NCBI GenBank assembly: GCA_034687125.1
Contig: JAQGBZ010000119.1
Location: forward strand, 108,523-172,522
DNA: 64,000 bases
Reading direction: 5' to 3'
Source of the DNA: Neelides folsomi
Taxonomy: Eukaryota > Arthropoda > Collembola > Neelipleona > Neelidae
Within the stretch, counting starts at the first letter, position 1, and the number at the start of each line of letters is the position of its first letter. Under the pieces are notes generated by a model, which did not search any database, was not told the origin of the DNA, and was given only the letters and a program-made list of their open reading frames with translations. This document shows, piece by piece, positions 39,301-48,586 of the stretch. The translations under genes and the position numbers were made by a program.

Positions 39301-39837
39301 TCTGCCAGGGATATGGACACTCTCGTGGAAGACGACGGCGAATGTCCCATTCAACTCCCACCACTGGACGAAGGAACCTCATGCGACGACGAACACGTTT
39401 GGCCCATCCCCCACCCTGATCAATATTTGTTATCTCATCGAGTTTCCGAAGGGACGGATACAACAGACCAAGAAGAAAACGGTGGATTTGTAGATGGAAA
39501 GCCAATCGTGATACGAAATCGATACCGACGACGATCTCCCGTTCAGTCAACTTCTGGTGGACGTATTTGTGAGATTTCCGATGATGAGATTAATGAAAAT
39601 TGTCATTTACTTGGAGGACCTCAGGTGAAAGTGACGACGAATGGCACGAAAGGACGACAACCACAAACTCCAAACCAAAGAGGAAATTCCAATCCGCCTT
39701 CTCCACATAAACAATTTTCATCCCCAAATGGTTCGTCACATTCTTCAACGTTCAACGGATCAAATTCAAGCGGAGTGAGCTTTGGAGGTTCCGCGAAGAA
39801 AAATTTTAGTAAGACTACTCACATTACACAAGTCTGA
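955..39837 (+). CDS. kug: Fat-like protocadherin (kugelei / FAT1-3 class), complete, 42 exons
   Basis: Giant type I adhesion receptor. In the known family these proteins act at the cell surface in planar polarity, actin organisation and collective migration. Forty-two GT..AG exons join without a frame break into 15,039 nt (5012 residues; Drosophila and vertebrate relatives are roughly 4600-5100). Order: signal peptide (1-21), about 34 cadherin repeats (to about 3960), a linker with an RAKR motif at 4051-4054, two EGF-like modules, one laminin-G (about 4213-4370), four EGF modules (about 4455-4640), a transmembrane helix (about 4645-4666), and a cytoplasmic tail ending T-Q-V. A single laminin-G and the tail motif YHWD point to Fat-like/FAT1-3 rather than Fat/FAT4, and Dachsous has neither laminin-G nor EGF modules. 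The start at 955 was chosen because a signal peptide follows it directly. Exon coordinates are in the following entries. The family call is firm; individual splice sites are inferred by eye. Confidence 0.93.
1923..4529 (+). other. kug: Fat-like intron 1 (2.6 kb), no gene seen
   Basis: This is the longest intron of the cadherin gene. It starts GTGAGG, ends TTTTAG, and separates two phase-compatible halves of cadherin repeat 2. It is AT-rich, with scattered TATATA and TACATA runs. First introns of developmental genes often hold enhancers, but nothing here allows that to be claimed. Confidence 0.6.
9970..20316 (+). CDS. kug: Fat-like exons 6-11: cadherin repeats 7-19
   Basis: Exons: 9970-10251, 11035-11679, 12438-13859, 16130-16600, 17938-18474, 19381-20316, all joined in phase 0. 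These are the long exons of the gene, each spanning one to three repeats. Calcium-type motifs are clear in places (SNDNPP at about 11040, RNDNPP at about 11370, ENDNHP at about 13085, LDRE or LDYE in most repeats). Several linkers have lost them: VRDRSP at about 12450, PAHHPP at about 13595, and the stretches near 16150, 18170 and 20070. Exon 8 contains a strongly acidic insert at 13130-13320. Introns 8 (13860-16129), 9 (16601-17937) and 10 (18475-19380) are long, AT-rich and without a recognisable gene; intron 9 holds a GC-rich hairpin at 17309-17350. Confidence 0.9.
13860..16129 (+). other. kug: Fat-like intron 8 (2.3 kb), no gene seen
   Basis: Starts GTAAGT and ends TTTTCCAG. AT-rich, with short TA microsatellite runs near 15283. 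The short ORFs in it lack start context, family resemblance or splice partners. Confidence 0.6.
17309..17350. repeat. GC-rich inverted repeat in Fat-like intron 9
   Basis: CCCGCCGCT at 17309-17317 is complementary to AGCGGCGGG at 17342-17350, with a 24-nt AT-rich loop. It stands out in an AT-rich intron. Function unknown. Confidence 0.55.
20383..27771 (+). CDS. kug: Fat-like exons 12-23: cadherin repeats 19-26
   Basis: Exons: 20383-20461, 20556-20623, 20989-21160, 21832-22047, 23907-24470, 24981-25172, 25702-25805, 26209-26535, 26631-26729, 26829-27314, 27461-27551, 27703-27771. Phases alternate 0 and 1 and remain compatible throughout. Canonical linkers are INDNCP (about 20450), SNDNKP (about 24040) and VNDNAP (about 24995). 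Degenerate ones are THDQP (about 21880), PKNHHPP (about 26220), VNEYSP (about 26640) and TNDEVP (about 27540). The small exons 12 and 13 are supported by GT/AG ends, frame, and the cadherin pattern running across them. Intron 15 (22048-23906) is long and contains a 13-base C run at 23559-23571 but no gene that I recognise. Confidence 0.87.
28619..28704 (+). ncRNA. Pre-miRNA-like hairpin in Fat-like intron 23 (candidate)
   Basis: The arms 28619-28646 and 28678-28704 can pair over about 27 bp: 9 bp of TACTCCCCA, two G-U pairs and one mismatch, 12 bp of CCAACTGGGTTT, a one-base bulge and 3 more bp, closing a 31-nt loop. The 86-nt length and near-perfect stem resemble animal miRNA precursors. The structure sits in a 994-nt intron (27772-28765) and could form on either strand. 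Without expression or conservation data it is only a candidate. Confidence 0.35.
28766..33243 (+). CDS. kug: Fat-like exons 24-36: cadherin repeats 27-33
   Basis: Exons: 28766-28899, 28954-29095, 29882-30030, 30264-30402, 30649-30753, 30839-31055, 31154-31403, 31520-31639, 31880-32224, 32366-32503, 32629-32772, 32874-33077, 33184-33243. Exons are short here, as are most introns. This is the best conserved block: six successive linkers carry the calcium motif (VNDNPS, VNDNVP, ENDNLP, VNDNPP, SNDNSP, RNDNAP), with LDRE or LDYE and ATDGG motifs in most repeats. The last linker before repeat 34 (VVDKSQWPP) is degenerate. The intron before exon 26 (29096-29881) is very AT-rich; intron 26 (30031-30263) holds short tandem repeats. 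Confidence 0.9.
30158..30244. repeat. Degenerate minisatellite in Fat-like intron 26
   Basis: About five imperfect tandem copies of a unit of roughly 17 nt (consensus near GGGGTTGAACTTAATT). They lie just upstream of the acceptor of the exon beginning at 30264. Confidence 0.6.
33543..34787 (+). CDS. kug: Fat-like exons 37-39: last cadherin repeat, juxtamembrane linker, EGF 1-2
   Basis: Exons: 33543-34303, 34400-34518, 34619-34787. After the last cadherin repeat comes a region of about 150 residues, with a conserved-looking VDVLLAVR segment and a cysteine pair C-GESS-C, that matches the pre-EGF region of FAT1-3-type proteins as I know the family. It contains VRAKR followed by EEE (residues 4050-4057), a good furin-type basic motif. 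The first EGF is split between exons 37 and 39 and ends with CLCPPGFGG. The second ([14 protein letters not shown]...) is cysteine-rich but irregular, with extra cysteines in exon 39. The downstream intron (34788-36537) is 1.75 kb and contains a gene on the opposite strand. Confidence 0.88.
34788..36537 (+). other. kug: Fat-like intron 39 (1.75 kb) hosting the antisense gene
   Basis: The donor GTATAA at 34788 and the acceptor ATTTTAG at 36537 join the second EGF to the laminin-G domain in phase 2. Apart from the antisense two-exon gene at 35431-35783 the intron is AT-rich. A TTTATT at 35135-35140 could be the polyadenylation signal (AATAAA on the minus strand) of the nested gene. Confidence 0.6.
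35431..35783 (-). CDS. Nested antisense gene: 91-residue single-pass membrane protein, unknown family
   Basis: This lies inside an intron of the Fat-like gene, on the opposite strand. Exon 1 is 35783-35600 and exon 2 is 35522-35431. They are separated by a 77-nt intron with a GTGAGT donor and a pyrimidine-rich CTTTTTAG acceptor. The phase-1 junction is compatible and gives a 91-residue product. It has a short charged N-terminus with several Glu/Arg, a run KKCR, one long hydrophobic helix at about 27-54, then a polar tail with an N-E-T glycosylation sequon and a histidine-rich cluster HHSHAHH just before the C-terminus. With no cleavable signal peptide, I infer a signal-anchor protein. I do not recognise the family. 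Exon 2 is also open in another frame that would encode a second hydrophobic segment, but the splice phase does not select it. Confidence 0.5.
36538..39837 (+). CDS. kug: Fat-like exons 40-42: laminin-G, four EGFs, transmembrane helix, cytoplasmic tail
   Basis: Exons: 36538-36673, 36871-38434, 39137-39837. The laminin-G domain starts [11 protein letters not shown] and ends [12 protein letters not shown]. After a polar linker of about 85 residues come four EGF modules, the last of DINEC calcium-binding type. The membrane helix (38029-38093) is followed by the stop-transfer residues [10 protein letters not shown]. Exon 41 is open until a TAA at 38449-38451, but a GTAATT donor at 38435 joined to the acceptor at 39136 restores YHWD(x)SD, a hallmark of FAT1/kugelei tails, and leads to a final exon ending THITQV-stop. 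The donor choice is an inference. Retaining the intron would give a short tail ending CNFTI, which may be an alternative isoform. Confidence 0.85.
38797..38833. repeat. 16-bp perfect inverted repeat in the last Fat-like intron
   Basis: AATGGAATAATAAAAT at 38797-38812 and its exact reverse complement at 38818-38833 flank a 5-nt loop. It lies in the intron that separates the two cytoplasmic-tail exons. Confidence 0.6.
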
Positions 39838-42800
39838 TTTCGAACATGATTCATTGAGGTTTCTCATTTAGCTCTCGACTCATGACCAAATATTTATTTC
39901 CTCTTTAATTGTAAAATTACCATTAAATACTTAAATATACATGATGTTATATAAATAGGTATTAATATGTAACCTACGGGTTATTTCCAACAATGTTTGA
40001 ATATCCAATTGTTACCTCGAGAATTATTCTTTCTATTTTAATTTCCAATAATTCAATAATACTAATTGCATTCAATTTCTTAATTGTTGTAATTTTTTAT
40101 GAATAATTAAGTAATTGTAAGTATCAATATTATATGATTCTTCCCTTCAGTCCTCTTGTACAAAAATGTTCCATATTAATATCTACATGTGTATCAATGA
40201 CGAAATGTTCAGAACTTGTCCTAAAATTATAATGAGATTTTCAACTGACGTTGAGCTCTTTGAATCACCTCTTGAATAACTTAGGTTTACTATATATTAT
40301 TAATTTAGAATGAATGAATATAGACGTACAATTAATTGTATCTAACTCATGTTCCATAAAAACTGATCTTCATTATAAACAAGCGAACAAAATTATGAAG
40401 AATTAATTTTGTATTTAAAGGCTTGTCAACTATTTTTCTGTTTAGCTGATTTAGAAATCATCTACACGGAATTTTATAAAGCACATTTTGATATTCAATT
40501 TTTTACAAAGATATATTAATTCTTAAATTATCAAACTTCTCTACATTCATACTTTAAGCTAAATATTTAATTTTAATTCTATCTATATTAAATGGAGTAT
40601 TCACAAACTGAATAAGCCTATTATAAAATATTTAAAAAGGTTATATATAGCATTTTCTTATTCTTAAAAATTTAAAGCTTCCATTTATGAAAACTCATCA
40701 TTAAATGTTGAAACTTATGCTTTAATTATATATTAAATAATTAATATTATATAGGATATATTCTCATTAGTTAAAAATAATTATTAATCGTATTATAAAG
40801 TTAGTTAAGTTATGTGTAACTAATAAACGTACAGAAAACGCAAGACGATATTTAATATTTAAATACACCTATTAACTTCTTGTATCACAATCGTTCATAC
40901 TTCCTAGAGTATGAACAAACTCTATGCCAAACGCATTTAACGTGTAAATTTGTAAAGAAGGAATATCAGCTATTTATTTCCTAAGTAAATGAATATATTT
41001 TAAATTTCATCCTTCACATTGTAAAGGTAAATGAATGAAAGTGTAAAATAACCATTAAGTTAATTAATTAACTGTAATGTGTTACATATAGCAACTATAG
41101 GATTTGTCCGATTTCTACATGAATATTTATTTGTAAATTAGAATTATGAATGTTCATAGTTAAGTAATAGATGACCTTTTGGATAAGAATATCCTTTTAA
41201 CCGATTACGGCTAATTGTGAGTCCTTTGAGAAAGGAGAACTAATACAAAATACCTGAAATGATGGGAAGTAACACGACAAATGGTAATTAAATTTATAAA
41301 ACTACTAATCTCATTTTTACTATTCAAATATATATGCAATTACTACGTTTTATAAAAAACCTCTTATTGTAGGTACTTACAAATATCAAACTACACTTAA
41401 CACGTGTAATTAATTAATAAATGGAAACTTTCCTCACTTATATCAATAAGTTTAAGATTGAGATTTTGAAAATTGGAAGTTTTATGTTTAAAAGACTTTC
41501 GTCTGTCACTTAACCTTTTTGTACCTCTTTAATACACTGTATAAGCTACAATAAGATTTTTCAATGCAGCTCTTTGCAATTATCAATTTAATTTATTATT
41601 AAATAGGTAATGAAAAACATTTAAAAATTTACGAACATTTAGTTGAACTAAAAATGAGTTGTGATAAATTGCTTCTCACTTACTTGGTTAAATAATTAAT
41701 TTATTAAGCATTATGAAAATTCTTAGTGATTTTCGGGAAAGTGAAAAATGAATCAAATTCAATTTTTAGATTCTGAGAACAATCAAAATGGAAGTTTAGG
41801 TTTGGGCAATTTTACCTTTATTAAATATGTATTAATATAATATATGTAAATTGTAATTTTTTTTATCCTTATTGAAAATCTTGTGTTCAATTGTTAAGGT
41901 AAAGTGTCACAAGTTGTAGTTTGGATAATTTGTATGTTAATAGTATTCAATTAACTACAACTAAACTAATAGTTAAAAATTGCCCTTCTTTTACCATAGA
42001 GCATACATTCATAAACAATACTAAAATTATGTAATTACAATTTAGTAATGTTCAGTGCTAATTGAAATGGGTGACACACTGATTCTTATAAATATGTTTG
42101 TTATATTTACTTTAAAACTAATGTTTATCTTTTAAAGATAATAATTTTTATAAAGCGAGTTGTGAATTTTTAGAATTTCGAGGTGCTAAGACGTCATTTT
42201 TCATCTAAACCTCAATTAAATACCTTAATTGAATTGCAGAGAAAAGCCGAGATCTCTCAATCGGCCAACTTTTCCAAATATTTTTTACCATATTGATGGA
42301 ATCCCTTCATGGTATTTCTCATTTTTAAGACTGCTTCAGAGAGAAATCGTTCTAATGAACTACCTATAATGTACTTATATGTATTTGATTGAACATATTT
42401 CATACCCCTACCACTTTCGATTATTAATTAATATATTTCTTATATCAATTTTTACTTCTCTTCATTTTAATGCATGATCCCTTCTTAGCACAATAAAATT
42501 CATTTCCCTTGCTCTCACTCACTCAGTTAAGATGATTTAAGCATTTAATTTGACACTGATTGTTTACATTTTAACTAAAGTATCAATAATAATTATTCTT
42601 TAATTATTAAAGAATGATTCATTATTAATTAAGAAAGTATTTCGCGTGTGAATCTAAATAAAAATCGTGTTTAGCATGTAATTTAAATATTTGAGATAAG
42701 ACTTACAAAGTTTATTATTATCATTACTTACATTTACAATATATAAACTATGTACATGTTACATAAAAATATTAATTACATATATACTAATATATATATA

Positions 42801-43166
42801 ATGTAAAATAATGAATATATAATTGATGGAAACTAGTCGTAACAAATATATTATTATATTACGAAGGATAGAAAGTGTTGGTGTAATAAAATAAATTTTT
42901 CAATCTTAATTCAATCTGTCTTAATGCATCAATTAAATTCTTATTAAACCATTTACAAACATTATATTTAACATGCATGATTTAATCTTTTTTTAATGGA
43001 ACTATTGGTTAAATAATTAAAAGCATTTTATCAAATACAAATTTTATTTTAGTATTAGTAATTAATTAAAAAGTCATAAAGTAAGATTTTTTATACAAAT
43101 GAACATTGTTGGTAAATTGAAACACACTTAATATATGAAGTTAAATAAGTAATATATTGTAAATAA
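39838..43166. other. Convergent spacer between the Fat-like gene and SMU1 (3.3 kb)
   Basis: Very AT-rich and without an ORF worth calling. It must contain the 3' UTRs of both flanking genes. ATTAAA at 39922-39927 is a possible weak polyadenylation signal for the Fat-like gene, 85 nt after its stop. AATAAA on the minus strand (43043-43048) lies about 120 nt past the SMU1 stop. Nothing else is recognisable. Confidence 0.55.
43043..43048 (-). promoter_or_regulatory. Putative SMU1 polyadenylation signal
   Basis: AATAAA on the minus strand, about 120 nt downstream of the SMU1 stop codon. Confidence 0.5.
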
Positions 43167-45386
43167 TTAGGGCTTCCAGAGTTTCACACTCCCATCTTCA
43201 CTATAAGTGCATATCATATTTTGATGTGGATGGTGAGAAATTCCAATAACGTCCTTTTCGTGAACCTTGAGAACAATAATAAAATTTTAATCCGATGAAA
43301 TTCGAAATATGAATTTTTAATTGAATGGTTTCTAACCGTCAGCGTCCTTTCGAGTTTTCCAGAGTTAACAGAGAAACAGTACAAGACCATGTCTTCTCCC
43401 ACACAATAAATCCATTCCCCACGAGGGGAAAGAGTGCTGCAGACAAAATCTCCCCCTTCACGTTTTCCACTTGTGAAGGATTTAATAATCTAGTAATTAA
43501 ATAAGTAGCATTCACTTATAAATTCAATTGTGAGTATTTAAATTAATAATGATTTATCTTAATTCATACTAATTAAATATTGGCATTAATTAACTTACTT
43601 GTCCTTGCATGTTCATTATAACAACAGTTGAAGTTCTGTTACAGACAACAAAGTGGTCGGGATTCTTTGGAAGTATCATGATGTTATTGATTGGAATATC
43701 CACGGCCCCTGTTCCGCCAAGAGACTTAAAAGAAGCAATGCATTCGCTGGTCTTCAAACTCCAAATCCTGATGGTTCCATCGGAAGAGGAAGAAATCACA
43801 CTGTGATTTTCGGGTGTGAAAGTCACTTCGTTCACAAACGATGTGTGACCTCGGAATTCCTTCACACATTTCCCCGATTTCAATCCATGAATTCTATTAA
43901 CAATAATGAGTAAATTAATAAGTAGAGATTATTATAAAGCATTTCACAAAAATGCAATTAGAATGAATTATAGAAAATGATTAAAACAAATAAATGGAAT
44001 TTAAAATAAATTAATTACCGAATTGTGGCATCAAATGAGGCAGAGAGAATTTGGCTGTTGTCTCTTGAAAATTGCATGGAAGTGAGTCCCTTAGTGTGAG
44101 CTTTCTCAAATCGTCTTAAACATTGGCCAGTGGCGATTTTCCATACTTTTATTTTCCCACCTTGTGACCCGGTGGCGAGCATTTCAGAATCACGAGAAAA
44201 AGTGAGACAAAGAACAGCTTCTTCCATCATCATATAATTATCCTAAATGAAAATAATTTGTCAAATTAATACCTACTTCAATATTGTATTTAATAAATAT
44301 AAAATGTCTATACGAATGTGCAAAAATTAATTAATAGGATTATTAAAGAAAAGAAATTACGTGAGCTTGGTATTTGAGATCTTTTCTAATTTTCCCCGTT
44401 GTAAAATTCCAAATTTCAATGAACCCGTCGACAGAGCCAGAGACGAGATATTGACCATCGTGTGAAAACCTAGCACATTCAACATGGTTCTTTTGTCCAA
44501 ATTTAATTTGCTTGACCATTTGAGTAGGGAATTTTTCTTCTTCTTGTTCCTTCATCGATGCTTTGCCTCTGAAAAGATCGATGGCCGTTCCAGGTGGAAG
44601 AAGCCCTTGGTGTTGTTGCCATTTTAAGGATTGGCCCAAAAGGGCCAAAAGTCTTGAAGGAGGAACAACAGAAACTTCACCAGCAAGAGCAGTGGCAATT
44701 GCAGCTCGTCGTTTTTCTTTGCTGCTCCCTTCAGGGTATGCTTCCCTCGAGTCGAAATAAGAACGACCGAGTATATTCTCTAAATTAAAATTTAACATAG
44801 TTAGTTAAATTGTTATAAATTATCAATAATATAATATTAAATTAGTTAAATTGACAATGTAAAGTTTAAAATTAATTGAACCTAAATGCATATATCTGTC
44901 GGGCTCGAGTTGTTTCATCATGATCATTGGGTCAGTTTGTCGAAGCAGCGAACGGGCCGCGCCCAATTCTCGTAACTCAATTAGCTCCAATACAACCTTA
45001 ATAATTAAAATCGTTTTAAATGTGAGGGTTAAAAAGACCTTTGTAATGTCCCTTAAGGATAAATAATAAAATCAAATACCTGTTCATAAAGATCAATGAG
45101 TTTTTTGTCGGGGAGCTTGAGGGATTGTGTAATCTTGAGTACAATATCCCAATGGCCATTGATAATGTCGGTCCCGAAGCTCTCGACGCTGTCAACAGTA
45201 TTAAGACTAACACCGGTCTCCTCCTGAAGAACTTGAAGACTCCGGGTCAAATTGGCTTCTTTCAAATACTGCTGAATCAGTCGGATGACACTAAAAAATT
45301 AAAAGGATAATTAACAAATGCTATAAAATATAAATTAAACTATATGGGTGTTCCACTTACTCAACAGATTCGATCTCAAGAGACAT
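43167..45386 (-). CDS. SMU1: SMU1, spliceosomal LisH/CTLH/WD40 protein
   Basis: Conserved nuclear splicing factor that works with RED/IK in activation of the spliceosomal B complex. Exons, in order of transcription: 45386-45361, 45290-45080, 44996-44882, 44779-44361, 44242-44019, 43893-43599, 43489-43337, 43265-43167. The frame closes at 513 residues, the same length as human SMU1. LisH (about 6-40; [14 protein letters not shown]) and CTLH regions are followed by conserved [16 protein letters not shown] and [13 protein letters not shown], then WD40 repeats ([26 protein letters not shown]) to the C-terminal KLWKP. The start codon is followed by SLEIESVD, as in the family. The first exon holds only 26 coding nt. 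Convergent with the Fat-like gene and divergent from SGT. Confidence 0.97.
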
Positions 45387-46169
45387 TTTAATCCCTTAAT
45401 TAATAAATTACACAAAATGCCGACAAATTAATTTTTGCCCAACAAGCAAAAGTTTTTAAAAGTCGTGAAATTCGCGTTACAGAAATTAGTACTTCAACAT
45501 CCAAACTCAAGAATGTGAATTTAAAGAGAAATTTAAAGTAATAACTTCACTCTTGTAATTTTTAATTGAAATGTTCATTTAAAGAATGGATAAGGATGAA
45601 GGTAAATATCGAGCTAATGGGAATTGGACTTTTATGATTTAAATGTCATAGAAACAGGGTGTTTGGATACTCTTTGTTATCAACCACTCAGAGCTTCTCT
45701 TTTACTTCACGTGTTTAGCGGCTCGACCAAGATACAATTTCACACAACTTATACGTGGTCTTTTTCACAGACAAACTTGGTTCTTCATTCTCTTTGACCT
45801 CAGATTGACCTGACTTTGTTAAAACTCGACTCGATACATCGTAATATTTCGGAATTTAATTAACATTTAATTGCTATTTCCTCATTAAGATTCAAATTTA
45901 TTATTTGACATAATTCCCATTTCATCAACCGAATCTGGATTTTCTTTCATTTTCACTTTCACCCATTTTCTCATTTTCATTTTCCCTTTTTCACTTTCCC
46001 ATTTTCGTTTTCCCATTTTCTCATTTTCGCTTTCACTCAAATCTGTGGTTAACCAAATTTCCTATTTTAATCCAATCAAATTATATTTCAATTCAATTTC
46101 ATTATTTTGCTACTTGGTCAAATTCTAAATTTGATAATTTACTAAGTTTATTAAATTTTTCTCCAGACA
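45387..46169. promoter_or_regulatory. Shared head-to-head promoter region of SMU1 and SGT
   Basis: The start codons of SMU1 (minus) and SGT (plus) are 0.8 kb apart with no gene between, so this is probably a bidirectional promoter region. It holds a long pyrimidine-rich repeat on the plus strand (45940-46036). A likely 5' UTR donor for SGT (GTAAAT at 45602) pairs with an acceptor just before its ATG (CTCCAG, ending at 46166). The promoter role is inferred from gene geometry. Confidence 0.55.
45940..46036. repeat. Pyrimidine-rich tandem repeat in the SMU1/SGT spacer
   Basis: Roughly 95 nt of variants of CATTTTC and CACTTTC, in which T and C dominate and purines appear only as isolated A or G. 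Such tracts can adopt unusual DNA structures or act as binding arrays. It could also serve as an extended polypyrimidine tract of the putative 5' UTR intron. Confidence 0.6.
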
Positions 46170-47877
46170 ATGGCTGACCGAGGAGATTGCGGAGTAGGAG
46201 GAAATAAACTCAAGATTGTTTATGGAATTCTTTCATTCCTTAATGAAGAGTTTCAGAATGATCATACGAGTTCTGACAGCAAGGAGAGTCTTGAAGTTGC
46301 TATGCAGTGCCTTGAAACTGCTTTTGGAATTACGCTCAGAGATACGATGTACAGGCCAGCCCAGTCGCTCAATGAACTTTTTGCTGGACCTTCAGTAAAT
46401 CGGGCTGCCAATGTTGGGACGACTGAAACCCCAACCCAACCTGTAAATTATCATTCTCGCTAAATTAAAATGGCTAAATTTATAAAATTGTTATATATTA
46501 TAATTTGAAATTTGTACATGAACTGTCATGTTATTGTTTGAATTGTTAAAAATTGGTGAATTAAATTGATTTATCTAAATCTGTAATTAAACAGCCATGG
46601 GTGGGAAAGAATCGCTACAATCGACCAGCTCCTGCCAATGAGGAATCTAAAAAGAGTGCCGATTCACTTAAAAACGACGGCAATGAAAAGATGAAAGTCG
46701 GAGACTTCAACAATGCCCTCGAATGCTATAACAGGTCAATCTCATCAATCAACTAAGATTAATAACAATTATTTAACTAAATATTTGTACATGTGATAAT
46801 AATGGAATTTATATTTGATCTGTGTAGGGCGATTGCTTTGGATGGAGAAAACGCAGTTTATTTCTGCAATCGTGCTGCAGCTTTCTTAAAGCTTGACAAG
46901 TTGGAATTGGCTATTCGAGATTGTCAGGTGGCGATTGAACTTCACCCGTCTTATGCTCGTGCTTTCGGACGTCTCGGGTAAATTGATTTCTTCTGCTTTA
47001 CAATATTCATTTTTATTTACAATTAGCCTTTTGGTATATTTCCTAATATCTAAAACATTTTAAGGGTTTTGTACTCCACTATTGGAAAAAACAAGGAAGC
47101 CATTCAGTGCTATCGTCGGGCCTCTGAACTCGAACCGAATAACGAGAGTTATGCCAATAACTTGAAAGTGGCTGAAGAGCAAATTGGACCTCAAGGTTTT
47201 GCTCCATCTGGACAATCTGGTGGTAATTGACGGAATAAAACATTGCAACTATTGCCCTATTATTATTATTTTATTATTATTTAAAATTAAAAACGATTAA
47301 TATTTTGACTATACATATTATGTTTTAATATGAAATAATATTATTCATTCTTCCATTTGTTTAGTGAACCCAGGAGGAATTGACTTTCAGAATTTGATGA
47401 TGAACCCGAATCTCTTGTCGATGGCTCGAGTGATGCTCCAAGACCAAGGACTTCAAACATTGTATTTCAATTACTATATAATATACCAATATAAAAAAGA
47501 TTTTTTTAAAAATTCGTTCGATGATATTTTTGAAATCTGAAATTTAAAGGATGCGGAATATCATCAGTGGGCCGACTGATGGAGCTGGGGCTGCATCACT
47601 TGACGAAACGGGTCTCCAAAACCTTTTCCAAATGTACAGGATCAACCAAAAAGACTTTAATCCAATTTAAATCATATTGTTTCAATTTCTATTTTATCAG
47701 AAAGTGGCGTAGTTTATTATTTGGAAATCAAAATATTTTTCTCACAGGGGGCACGAAATTGCGGACCGAATTAGAGAGACGAATCCTTCACTTGCCGAGC
47801 AAATTGCTGAGAATTTGGGTACAAGAAACGACGACTCGGGAAATCAACCTGATTCTACGGGAGGAAATAACTTCTAA
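46170..47877 (+). CDS. SGTA: SGT/SGTA small glutamine-rich TPR co-chaperone
   Basis: Cytosolic co-chaperone. In the family it dimerises, binds HSP70/HSP90 through TPRs and hands tail-anchored and mislocalised membrane proteins to the BAG6/GET system. Exons: 46170-46442, 46595-46734, 46828-46977, 47065-47222, 47365-47461, 47550-47633, 47748-47877; 343 residues (human SGTA is 313). The N-terminal dimerisation region (about 1-70; VYGILSFLNEE, AMQCLETAFGI) is followed by three TPRs (about 112-225; DGNEKMKVGDFNNALECY, YFCNRAAAFLKLDKLELAI, AFGRLGVLYSTIGKNKEAI), then an asparagine/methionine-containing C-terminal segment (NLMMNPNLLSMARVML). The C-terminus is not strongly glutamine-rich. The start is the first ATG after a good acceptor and fits the family N-terminus. 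Confidence 0.94.
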
Positions 47878-48586
47878 ACCTCGAGACATGAATGAATAAG
47901 GTTTAATTAAAAAAATATTTATTATGATTGGCACTCAATGGAGCTTAGAAAATATTAAGCTCTCATAAGTTTATAACTTATGTGTAAAATTTATCTTGCA
48001 ATAAATGTAAATTCCCTGAACTATGGATTATTTCGTTAATTATCAAAATATTTAATCATAAGTTTGTAATTGCATGTAAATATATTAATTAAATATACAA
48101 TTATGTTGAGATTTTAAACCATGAAATAAAAGTTCTTTTTTACAAAATGAATTTTTCCTCGCATTCATTTTCCTTTTCGTGTCATATTTAACTCTAATTA
48201 TCTTTTATTATTTCATTAAGTAACTTACACACATTTTCATTTTATTTAACTCTTTAATTTAATATTTTCCATCTCACGTTTACTCGACGAGTGTAATATG
48301 CGACATTGAACGGAATCTAAAAGCTAGAATCTGATAAGTGAGTCAGCTTCGAAACAATTTATCTCCCAAATTAAAATGTTATTTAAAGGATTAAGAATTG
48401 TAAAATAATCAATTTCATCTTTAAATATATGTTTTAATTAAAATTCGCTACTCTTGATTTTTCGAAGAGGTTTCCGTAAACTCGAAGTTTATTAATTGAA
48501 TTTCACACGATTGAATATTTGATTTCGAAACCGGACTTCGGACTTTATTGACATCATCCAAGAACATCCAACATCAAATTGTCAAA
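47878..48586. other. Spacer between SGT and aph-1
   Basis: About 0.7 kb, AT-rich. It contains the SGT 3' UTR with AATAAA signals and presumably the aph-1 promoter. No additional gene seen. Confidence 0.6.
48000..48005 (+). promoter_or_regulatory. Putative SGT polyadenylation signal
   Basis: AATAAA about 123 nt after the SGT stop. A second copy lies near 48124. Confidence 0.5.
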
